Positions 8,552 through 15,055 of a stretch of DNA of 21,146 nt are shown one piece after another. The position numbers and the translations under genes are program-made. The DNA is from JAGFIY01 sp964499285 (lineage in GTDB: Bacteria > Bacteroidota > Ignavibacteria > Ignavibacteriales > Melioribacteraceae): assembly GCA_964499285.1 (NCBI GenBank), contig CAZCLA010000047.1, forward strand, positions 1 through 21,146. Direction: 5' to 3'. The notes under the pieces were generated by a model, which saw only the letters and a program-made list of their open reading frames with translations, was not told the DNA's origin and did not search any database. The first letter of the stretch is position 1; every line of letters begins with the position of its first letter.

Positions 8552-8862
8552 TTGTCACGGCTTCTTCAACTGTTCCCGGGAAAACAATAACTAAATCTTT
8601 CGGACTTGTGAAAGGAAACACAATCAGAGCCAGACACATTGGGAAAGATATTGCAGCAGTATTTAAAAACATGTTCGGTGGGGAAATAGAAGAGTACACT
8701 AAGCTTATGGCTGAATCCCGGGAACAATCAATTGATAGAATGACTGAAGCCGCCAAAGAATTGGGAGCAAATGCAATTATAGATGTAAAGTTCTCGACTA
8801 GTTATATTATGCAGAGTGCTGCCGAAATTCTAGCCTATGGAACGGCAGTAAAAGTAGAATAA
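8548..8862 (+). CDS. YbjQ/UPF0145-family protein (heavy-metal-binding-domain-like)
   Basis: This 104-residue soluble protein matches the YbjQ family (formerly DUF74) over its whole length. Visible marks are the N-terminal VTASSTVPGKTITKSFGLVKGN strand-turn, the REQSIDRMTEAAKELGANA helix and the IIDVKFST strand. Family members are about 100-110 residues and form pentameric rings; a metal-binding role has been proposed but the biochemical function is unsettled. It has a good ribosome-binding site (AAGGAG at 8534-8539, eight bases from the ATG) despite overlapping the previous stop by ATGA. As the last gene of the sigma/anti-sigma operon it may act in the same envelope-stress response (inference). 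Only 14 bases separate it from the convergent peptidase gene, with no hairpin terminator. Confidence 0.88.
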   Translation: MIVTASSTVPGKTITKSFGLVKGNTIRARHIGKDIAAVFKNMFGGEIEEYTKLMAESREQSIDRMTEAAKELGANAIIDVKFSTSYIMQSAAEILAYGTAVKVE

Positions 8863-8876
8863 AATTTTCTATTAAT

Positions 8877-10778
8877 TTAGTTTTTTAGCCTTCCCTTTAA
8901 ATGTTTCGAAAGGAATATTTCGATTTCTTTGTAGAGCTCGATTCTGTTTTCTTCCTTTCCGAATCCATGTCCTTCATCTTTGTTGAAAACATATTTGTAT
9001 TCAATATTATTTTGCTCCAATGTTGATAGAATAGAATCAATATCTTCTTGAAGCACCTTTGTATCGTTTCCGCCTTGAGCGATCAGAACGGGCGATTGGA
9101 TTCTATTCGAATTGAACAAAGGAGAATTTTGGTAAAGCATTAACGAATCGGTTTCCGGATTTCCAACCATTTTATAAAGCATTTCTCTGAAAGGCTCCCA
9201 AGAAGGTGGAATCGTATTAAGGAAATGAAACAGATTTACAATCCCACTGTGATCAACTCCGCATGCATAAAGCTCTGGAGATTTAATTAAACCCATAAGT
9301 GCGGCATAACCGCCGTAGCTGTATCCCGAAATTGCTATCCTGCTTGAATCTGCAATGTTCTGTCTTATCAACCATCTAGTTCCGTCCTCTATGTCGTTTT
9401 GCATGTTTTGTCCCCACTGTTTGAAACCTGCAGCCCAATATTCTTTTCCATAGCCGTAAGCTCCTCTATGATTAAGTTGAAGAACAACATAACCTCGATT
9501 TGCAAAAAATTGAGCATCCGCATTAAATCCCCAAATGTATCTTCTCCAAGCACCGGGATTCGGAAGTATTACAGCTGGCAAGTCTTCCAATTTACTGACT
9601 TTTGGAAGTGTTAGATATCCTTTTATTGTCAATCCGTCTCTCGATTTGTAACTGACTGATTTCATCGGTGAGAGTTGTTCTTCTTTTAACCAAGGACTAA
9701 TTTCAGCAAGTTTATGCAGCTCGGTTGTTTCGGTATCATATAGATAGTAAGCACCAAGTGATCGGTCGCTGAAAGTTCTTATTATTAATTTGCTCTCATC
9801 TTTTGATGCTCCGGCAAAATCTATTTCGTAACCTGGCAGTTTGTTTTGAAGCACCGAAAAAAGTTTTGAATGATCATCATCGAAGAAGTGGTAAGTTCCT
9901 TTAAAATCGAGATAGTAAACTCCGACTATTTGTTCAGTAATATCCGAACGAAGAATTTTGTGAACATCAACTTCTGGATTTTCATAAATTACTTTTATTT
10001 CTTCCATGGTTTCCGGGTCGAACTTAACAACGGCAATTTTATCTCGGCTGATATTTGATCGAACATATAAGTATTTATTGTCGTATGAAAATAAATCAGG
10101 CATAAAAACATCTTTGAAATTATTTGCAGCAATCGGTCTATAACTTGAGTTTGAGTTATTTCTATATTCAATTACTTCATTAACTCCATCGGTTGAAATC
10201 TTAAGTCTAACATTGCCGTCGTGATCTGCGAGCCACCAAGTTACACTGCCAGAATTTTTTTCAACAAGTTCTAATGTTTCTTGCCGGATGTTTATCTTAT
10301 AAAGATCGAAGATTTTTTGATCTTGCAAATTTATTTTAACCAAAATTTCGTCTTCAATCGCGGGGAGGAAATCAATTATTTCAACTGTAGAATTTTGATA
10401 TGGAGTTAAATTGATTTCACTGCCTCCTTTTCTCATTATTTTGTAGAGATGATAATTCCCTTTTTTCACGGTTTCTTTCAGGTAGCAGATTAATGAATCA
10501 TTTCCCCAAAAGAATGCTTTTATATCTTCATTCGAGTCGGTTATTCTTTTTGTAGAATCAGTAATTGATTCCTGAACAAAAATGTTCATACGCGAATTGA
10601 AAGATTCAAGAAAAGCAAGATGTTTTCCGTTAGGGGAGATTTTGTAACCGACTTTTTCAGGATTCCTGAAAAAATCAGTTAATTCTATCAGAGGTGCATC
10701 TACTTTTTCGTTGGAACAACCCATCAAAGCGGCAAATAAAAATCCGGCTGTGAATATTCTCAAAAACTTAAGTTTCAT
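8877..10778 (-). CDS. S9-family (prolyl oligopeptidase-like) lipoprotein peptidase
   Basis: This protein of about 633 residues should hydrolyse short peptides at the cell envelope. The N-terminus has a lipoprotein signal with lipobox LMGC (Cys at about 21). A seven-bladed beta-propeller region (about 30-370) is followed by an alpha/beta hydrolase domain (about 375-633). The catalytic triad is visible: Ser487 in GYSYGGYAAL, Asp572 in GGNDTKV, and His604 in EGHGFG. The usual HGGP before the catalytic domain is replaced by NPGAW, which is unusual. The frame stays open to an ATG at 10811, but GGAG at 10786-10789 gives seven-base spacing to the ATG at 10778 (four to 10781), and only the shorter form begins with a normal lipoprotein signal. 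It is the last of four minus-strand genes. Confidence 0.9.
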   Translation of the reverse strand: MKLKFLRIFTAGFLFAALMGCSNEKVDAPLIELTDFFRNPEKVGYKISPNGKHLAFLESFNSRMNIFVQESITDSTKRITDSNEDIKAFFWGNDSLICYLKETVKKGNYHLYKIMRKGGSEINLTPYQNSTVEIIDFLPAIEDEILVKINLQDQKIFDLYKINIRQETLELVEKNSGSVTWWLADHDGNVRLKISTDGVNEVIEYRNNSNSSYRPIAANNFKDVFMPDLFSYDNKYLYVRSNISRDKIAVVKFDPETMEEIKVIYENPEVDVHKILRSDITEQIVGVYYLDFKGTYHFFDDDHSKLFSVLQNKLPGYEIDFAGASKDESKLIIRTFSDRSLGAYYLYDTETTELHKLAEISPWLKEEQLSPMKSVSYKSRDGLTIKGYLTLPKVSKLEDLPAVILPNPGAWRRYIWGFNADAQFFANRGYVVLQLNHRGAYGYGKEYWAAGFKQWGQNMQNDIEDGTRWLIRQNIADSSRIAISGYSYGGYAALMGLIKSPELYACGVDHSGIVNLFHFLNTIPPSWEPFREMLYKMVGNPETDSLMLYQNSPLFNSNRIQSPVLIAQGGNDTKVLQEDIDSILSTLEQNNIEYKYVFNKDEGHGFGKEENRIELYKEIEIFLSKHLKGRLKN

Positions 10779-10861
10779 CATTTTTCTCCAATTTTGCCAA
10801 TAATTCGGCAATTGATTAGACGTATAAGTTCAAGTGAGGTTCTTAAGTCGAAAAGAAATAT

Positions 10862-11329
10862 CTATTTTGTTTTGCTCATCTTAACTATTTCGTCAAATTC
10901 TGATTTAGTAACCGGGAATACAGAAAGCCGATTGCCGCGCTGAACAAGTCTCATATTTTTAAGTTTTGGATTTGATTTGATCTCGGTTAGGTAAACAGGT
11001 CGTTCAAATTTTTGCTTAAACCTAATGTCGACCATAAACCACGTTGGATCATCCTCATTTGATTTGGGGTCGTAGTAATTCGTCCTTTTATCAAAAGCGG
11101 TAAAATCGGGATAAGCTTCTTTAATAATTTCAGCTATTCCGTAAACACCGACATTTTCACAATTGCTGTGATAGTAAAGTACCATATCTCCCTTTCTCAT
11201 ATCGTCGCGTATAAAATTCCGCGCTTGATAATTTCGAACGCCTTCCCAGTGTGTTGTTTTTTCTTTTTTCAAATCATTGATAGAATAAACGTCTTCTTCC
11301 GACTTGAAAAGCCAATAATTTGTTGTCAT
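10862..11329 (-). CDS. EVE-domain protein (PUA-like fold)
   Basis: This 155-residue cytoplasmic protein is a stand-alone EVE domain, a fold related to PUA and YTH that is thought to bind modified bases in DNA or RNA. Visible marks: the opening NYWLFKSEEDVYSINDL, the THWEGVRNYQARNF segment, KGDMVLYYHSNCENVGVYGIAEI, WFMVDIRF, and the end segment LVQRGNRLSVFPVTKSEF. Its length and motif order match bacterial thymocyte-nuclear-protein-1 homologues. TGAGG, containing the stop codon of the sugar dehydrogenase gene, acts as its ribosome-binding site, so the two are probably coupled. No nuclease or methyltransferase is fused or adjacent, so a defence role is not supported here. Its biological role in bacteria is poorly known. 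Confidence 0.93.
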   Translation of the reverse strand: MTTNYWLFKSEEDVYSINDLKKEKTTHWEGVRNYQARNFIRDDMRKGDMVLYYHSNCENVGVYGIAEIIKEAYPDFTAFDKRTNYYDPKSNEDDPTWFMVDIRFKQKFERPVYLTEIKSNPKLKNMRLVQRGNRLSVFPVTKSEFDEIVKMSKTK

Positions 11330-11338
11330 TTATTTTCC

Positions 11339-12784
11339 TCATTTTAATAAAATCATTTTCTTAGTAAAAGAACCAGCCTTGGTTTCGATTCTATAATAAT
11401 AAATTCCGGTGGCTAAATTTAATTCTGTTGTATCAAAAGTAATTTTATAATTCTCATAGGCTGATACTTTTTCATTGAACAGAACTTTAATTTCTGCTCC
11501 AAGTGAATCATAGACAGCAAGTTTTACATTTTGTTCTTCCGGAACAGAAAAAACTATCTGCGTCGTTGAATTAAATGGATTGGGGAAATTTTGTTCAAGT
11601 AAATAACCTTCAATGATATAATTATCGTTTTGTACGGTGGTTACCGGTTCTTCAAAGCGGTAAATCGTTCCATTTAAATCGCAAAGATATATGTTTCCGA
11701 TTTCGTCTTTCCCAAAGCCCGAAATTCCAATTCCCGGTTGTGAATGAAGAAATTTATTAACCGGTGAATTAATCCCGTCGTACTGCAGACTCCAAATATT
11801 TCCGGAAACAAAATCGGCATAAATATATTTGCCGTAAAGTTCTGAAGATTCATCAACTCGATAAACTTCTCCACCGGTTATCGACCATCCCCCGGAATTG
11901 TTATGAGGATATTCCCAAATAGGATGCTCAAGAGTTCCGTCGTCACAATTTTGCTGGGGATTATAACAGTGAGTTCCTTCCATAAACCGCCAGCCGTAGT
12001 TTCCACCTTTATTTACAATATTGATTTCTTCCCAATCATTTTGTCCTACATCCGCAGCCCAAAGCCAACCGGTTTGTAAATCAAAAGTAAATCTCCAAGG
12101 ATTCCTAAGTCCGTAAGCAAAGATTTCCTCAAGATATCCTTCATCATTATTCACGAATGGATTGTCATCAGGAATACTATATTTTTTCCCGTTTGCTTGC
12201 TTATCTACATCTATTCGTAGAATTTTTCCGAGTGGTGAACCTAAATTTTGAGCATTGTTTTGAGGATCGCCTCCTGAGCCGCCGTCACCGAGCGCAATGT
12301 ATAAATATCCATCAGGACCAAAAACAATTTTCCCCCCATTATGATTGCTGAATGGCTGAGGTGTTGTGAAAATAATTTCTTCACTTTGAGGATCGGCAAT
12401 ATTGGGGTTGGCTTGACTCACCTTAAATCTTGAAACTACTGTTCGAAGCTGCGAAGGAGCAGTGTAATTAACAAAGAAATATCCGTTCTCTTTGTAATTG
12501 GGATGAAAAGCTAAACCAAGCAATCCTTTCTCTCCGCCCCAATCTACCTTTGCAGTTATGTCAAGAAAAACATCAAATTCCGAAACTGTATAATAGTTTT
12601 GAAAAACAATTATGAAACCTGTTTGACTTACTACAAACAATCGATTGGAACCATCCCCGGCGTTCTGTATCTCAAGAGGTCTGTTGAAGGAAAGATTAGG
12701 AAAAGCATTTTCCAAGTTGAATGATTGAGCGTTTAAAAGTGAATAAACCGATATAAAGAATATTACATTAAGAATTCTTCTCAA
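11339..12784 (-). CDS. Secreted PQQ-type glucose/sorbosone dehydrogenase with T9SS sorting domain
   Basis: This 481-residue exported protein belongs to the soluble aldose-sugar-dehydrogenase family, which oxidises sugars with pyrroloquinoline quinone in a six-bladed beta-propeller. A signal peptide (about 1-19, SLLNAQ) is followed by the propeller (about 25-380). Family motifs: NRPLEIQNAGDGSNRLFVV, GGEKGLLGLAFHPNY, SNHNGG (candidate catalytic His148), FGPDGYLYIALGDGGSGGD (metal-binding), and GLRNPWRFTFD (sugar/PQQ-side Arg). A T9SS type A sorting domain occupies about 395-481 (EQNFPNPFNST). The start is TTG at 12784, with AAGGGA seven bases upstream; no in-frame ATG precedes the signal peptide. 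No PQQ synthesis gene lies in the window, so cofactor and substrate are inferred. Confidence 0.9.
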   Translation of the reverse strand: MRRILNVIFFISVYSLLNAQSFNLENAFPNLSFNRPLEIQNAGDGSNRLFVVSQTGFIIVFQNYYTVSEFDVFLDITAKVDWGGEKGLLGLAFHPNYKENGYFFVNYTAPSQLRTVVSRFKVSQANPNIADPQSEEIIFTTPQPFSNHNGGKIVFGPDGYLYIALGDGGSGGDPQNNAQNLGSPLGKILRIDVDKQANGKKYSIPDDNPFVNNDEGYLEEIFAYGLRNPWRFTFDLQTGWLWAADVGQNDWEEINIVNKGGNYGWRFMEGTHCYNPQQNCDDGTLEHPIWEYPHNNSGGWSITGGEVYRVDESSELYGKYIYADFVSGNIWSLQYDGINSPVNKFLHSQPGIGISGFGKDEIGNIYLCDLNGTIYRFEEPVTTVQNDNYIIEGYLLEQNFPNPFNSTTQIVFSVPEEQNVKLAVYDSLGAEIKVLFNEKVSAYENYKITFDTTELNLATGIYYYRIETKAGSFTKKMILLK

Positions 12785-12833
12785 AATTATTCCCTTTCTA
12801 TTTAAATTAATTTCGAATGATAATTTTTAAAAG

Positions 12834-13682
12834 CTATCTAAGATATTTTTCAAACCATAATCTTCTTTCTTTATCAACTTCAGTTCGGTAATTTTTTAGA
12901 AAATGATCTCCGTTTTCGAACATCAATAATCTGAAAGTTATTCCAAGATCGAGAAGTTTATAAGAAATATCAAGAGAATCGTGAGGAAGTACACGTTTGT
13001 CTTTATTCCCGTGCATGATTAAGATTGGGGTTGACCTACTGAGTCGCTCGGCAATATTTACGATTGATCTGGATCGGCAGTTGCCCTCAAACTCTTTACT
13101 TTTATATGGACCAAGCGCAGGCGTATAAAGTTTTTTCATGAACTCGCTTTCATCAGCATTGCACCTAAGATTTGCAATCCCTCCGGTTACGACTGCGGCT
13201 TTGAATTTATTTTCCTGCGTCAAGGATAAGTATGTCATCATCCCACCGCGGCTCCAACCCTCGATACCCCATTTTTCTGTATCGGCAAAATCAAGTTCAT
13301 CAGCGGCTTTCATGATATTCAATACATCATTAACGTCTTTGCCTCCGAATTCATCTTTTCCTTCGCCGCCGAGGTTTCCTCTGTATTGCGGTGCAAAAAC
13401 AACATAGCCCCAGCTTGCCATCTGACCGAAAATTCCCGCCGCGTTGAATTCATCAATTGCTCCTGCATTTCCGTATCCTCCTCTACACCAAATAATGCAA
13501 GGGTATTTTTTTGATGGATTTTTTGGATAAGCGAGATAGCCTTTGACTTTTAGTTCATCGGAGAGATAGGTTATTTTTTCCACCACCGAATTATCGACAG
13601 CTTCATTGCCCCAGCCGCTTTTAATTATTTTTAATTGAGTTTCACCCAGATTAATTTTCTCGCGTCCCACTAAATTTTTCAT
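12834..13682 (-). CDS. Alpha/beta hydrolase, prolyl-oligopeptidase / dienelactone-hydrolase type
   Basis: This 282-residue protein has no signal peptide, so it is probably cytoplasmic. It consists of a serine-hydrolase domain alone. Visible: CIIWCRGGYGNAG (oxyanion strand, with C-R-G-G in place of H-G-G), the nucleophile elbow GWSRGG (Ser145), acid Asp228 in HGNKDKRV, and catalytic His260 in ENGDHFL. The family includes peptidases and esterases, and the substrate cannot be told. It is the first of four same-strand genes, 49 bases upstream of the sugar dehydrogenase. The 55-base gap to the divergent DUF192 gene must hold promoters for both directions. The start has no visible Shine-Dalgarno sequence, but no other in-frame start fits better. 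Confidence 0.88.
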   Translation of the reverse strand: MKNLVGREKINLGETQLKIIKSGWGNEAVDNSVVEKITYLSDELKVKGYLAYPKNPSKKYPCIIWCRGGYGNAGAIDEFNAAGIFGQMASWGYVVFAPQYRGNLGGEGKDEFGGKDVNDVLNIMKAADELDFADTEKWGIEGWSRGGMMTYLSLTQENKFKAAVVTGGIANLRCNADESEFMKKLYTPALGPYKSKEFEGNCRSRSIVNIAERLSRSTPILIMHGNKDKRVLPHDSLDISYKLLDLGITFRLLMFENGDHFLKNYRTEVDKERRLWFEKYLR

Positions 13683-13737
13683 TTATCTTATCTTTTAATA
13701 ATTATTAAATTTGTTAAAATGATTAAAAAGTTATCTG

Positions 13738-14319
13738 ATGAACAAAAATAAGAAAACCAAGACGAAAAATTTAAGTTCCAAGCGAGAATCGAAGAAATCA
13801 ATTTCGGTTTATTTAATCGGCGGAATAGTAATAATTGTAATAGCTGTTGCAATTTATATGATGAGTGGAAATGATAATTCAGCTTCTTCCCAAACGGACT
13901 ACCGAAGATCTAATCAAGAAAGTGACCTTTACAAATTCAAAAAAGAAGGGGAGCTAAGCTTTAATTCGACAGAAGGAGAGTTTTTAGCCTCGATTGATAT
14001 TGAAGTAGCCGAGACGATGCAAGAACGCGCTCTTGGACTTATGAACCGTGATAAGATGGAAGAAAACCAAGGTATGTTTTTTATCTTCCCGTTTGAAGAG
14101 GAGCAGTCTTTTTGGATGAGAAACACGCTTATCTCACTAGATATGATTTTTGTGAACTCTAACAACACAATAGTAAAAATTCACAAGAACACCCAGACTC
14201 AATCAGATCAAAGTTATCCATCAAACGCCCCGGCGATTTATGTGGTTGAAGTTATAGCTGGATTTACCGATAAGTATAAAATTAAAGAGGGGGATAAAAT
14301 AGTATGGAGACGTTTTTAG
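13738..14319 (+). CDS. Membrane-anchored DUF192-family protein
   Basis: This 193-residue protein has a very basic N-terminus (MNKNKKTKTKNLSSKRESKK), one transmembrane helix (about 23-42, YLIGGIVIIVIAVAIYMM), a polar linker, and a DUF192 domain (about 80-192). Family signatures are ERALGLMNRDKM, GMFFIFPFEEEQSFWMRNTLISLDMIFV and the closing VVEVIAGFTDKYKIKEGDKI. With positive charges on the short side, the domain should sit outside the membrane. DUF192 proteins are widespread in bacteria and archaea, and their biochemical role is unknown. It heads a plus-strand cluster with a small exported protein and a microprotein. No good ribosome-binding site is seen before the ATG. Confidence 0.9.
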   Translation: MNKNKKTKTKNLSSKRESKKSISVYLIGGIVIIVIAVAIYMMSGNDNSASSQTDYRRSNQESDLYKFKKEGELSFNSTEGEFLASIDIEVAETMQERALGLMNRDKMEENQGMFFIFPFEEEQSFWMRNTLISLDMIFVNSNNTIVKIHKNTQTQSDQSYPSNAPAIYVVEVIAGFTDKYKIKEGDKIVWRRF

Positions 14320-14377
14320 GCGGTTGTAAATTGAACCTATTTTAGTTAATTATCATCCATAATTTTTTGGAATTCAG

Positions 14378-14713
14378 GTGATCCGCAAAGTTTTTATTCC
14401 TATGCTTCTTTCGTTACTTTTATTTCAAAGCACATTGATTTACGCTTCAACCTGCTTTGGGGATAATACTGCATCAGGACAAACAGAATTTATTCTCATC
14501 GAAGATTTTTCTCAGTTTTTAACAGTAAATTCTTCAATCAATAGAAACTATGACACAAAAATTCACACGAAATTAAAACCCTGTCTGGATCAAAAATTTG
14601 AGGATAGCGAAAGATTAACCTTCCAACTTTACAATAAAATTATTCCAAAAAAACTAACCCTTGAAATAATTTATAAAACATTTTTTTCCCTGCGATTTTC
14701 CACCGACATTTAA
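14378..14713 (+). CDS. Small exported protein of unknown function (GTG start)
   Basis: This 111-residue protein is not recognised. It begins with a convincing signal peptide: basic start (MIRK), hydrophobic core (VFIPMLLSLLLFQSTLIY), and a probable cleavage site at YAS. The mature part is short, polar and Lys/Phe-rich, with two cysteines (in TCFGDN and KPCLDQ) that could form a disulfide. The start is GTG at 14378 with GGA about six bases upstream. An internal ATG at 14402 would remove the basic n-region and is less likely. It follows the DUF192 gene by 58 bases, and its stop codon sits three bases before the hairpin that masks the next gene's ribosome-binding site. Confidence 0.65.
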   Translation: MIRKVFIPMLLSLLLFQSTLIYASTCFGDNTASGQTEFILIEDFSQFLTVNSSINRNYDTKIHTKLKPCLDQKFEDSERLTFQLYNKIIPKKLTLEIIYKTFFSLRFSTDI

Positions 14714-14715
14714 CC

Positions 14716-14759
14716 CCTCGTTGTTAAATATTTCTCAAAACAATTTTTAACAAACGAGG
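14716..14759 (+). promoter_or_regulatory. Hairpin sequestering the Shine-Dalgarno of the 41-residue microprotein
   Basis: CCTCGTT (14716-14722) pairs with AACGAGG (14753-14759), and GTTAAA (14723-14728) with TTTAAC (14746-14751). One A is bulged at 14752 and the loop is 17 bases. The GAGG ribosome-binding site of the ATG at 14766 is inside the 3' arm. No T-run follows, so it is not an intrinsic terminator. The 5' arm starts just after the stop at 14711-14713, so a terminating ribosome would open it (inference). Confidence 0.6.
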
Positions 14760-14765
14760 TGTAAA

Positions 14766-14891
14766 ATGAACGAAAAGAAAAATAATGTTCAAACCGATAA
14801 AGCAACGACAGTTAGCTTTTATGTAATGCTGGGATCATTGGGTGTAGGATTCTTGCTATTGGTTATTTATGTTTTGTCACTTCTTTTTTAA
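14766..14891 (+). CDS. 41-residue single-pass membrane microprotein
   Basis: This short ORF has an ATG with a good GAGG ribosome-binding site six bases upstream. A polar, charged N-terminus (MNEKKNNVQTDKATTV) is followed by one transmembrane helix (about 17-40, SFYVMLGSLGVGFLLLVIYV) that runs to the C-terminus. It has no enzymatic motif and I do not recognise its family; its size resembles small subunits of respiratory or transport complexes, without further support. It is the third gene of the plus-strand cluster, followed by two hairpins. The ribosome-binding site, clear hydrophobicity pattern and following terminators argue for a real gene; conservation could not be checked. Confidence 0.7.
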   Translation: MNEKKNNVQTDKATTVSFYVMLGSLGVGFLLLVIYVLSLLF

Positions 14892-14917
14892 CTCTAAGAA
14901 TTTATGAGAACAAACAA

Positions 14918-14946
14918 GGATTGCATTTGCAGCCCTTTTAATTTTA
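14918..14946 (+). terminator. Imperfect terminator, partial copy of the one after aconitase
   Basis: GGATTGC (14918-14924) pairs with GCAGCCC (14929-14935) around ATTT, with one A-C mismatch and one G-U pair, followed by TTTTAATTTTA. Its 25-base segment 14922-14946 is identical to 19106-19130. Confidence 0.5.
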
Positions 14947-14950
14947 AATA

Positions 14951-14981
14951 AAAACCCAACTTCTCAAAGAAGTTGGGTTTT
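14951..14981 (+). terminator. Strong, probably bidirectional intrinsic terminator
   Basis: AAAACCCAACTTCT (14951-14964) pairs perfectly with AGAAGTTGGGTTTT (14968-14981) around a CAA loop, a 14-bp stem with A/T tracts at both ends. It lies between the convergent microprotein gene (ends 14891) and the minus-strand secreted protein (ends 15056), so it can stop both transcripts. Confidence 0.88.
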
Positions 14982-15055
14982 GATATTTAATAATCATAGA
15001 ATTAATAAAAGATTTTGGAAGCCTGATTGAAAAAATTTATAAATGAATGTTTATA

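Noticed and set aside
10862..11329. EVE protein as part of a defence system
   Set aside because: No nuclease, helicase or methyltransferase is fused or adjacent; the neighbours are exported metabolic enzymes.
14716..14759. Hairpin as a Rho-independent terminator
   Set aside because: It is followed by TGTAAAATG rather than a T-run, and its 3' arm contains a ribosome-binding site correctly spaced from an ATG.
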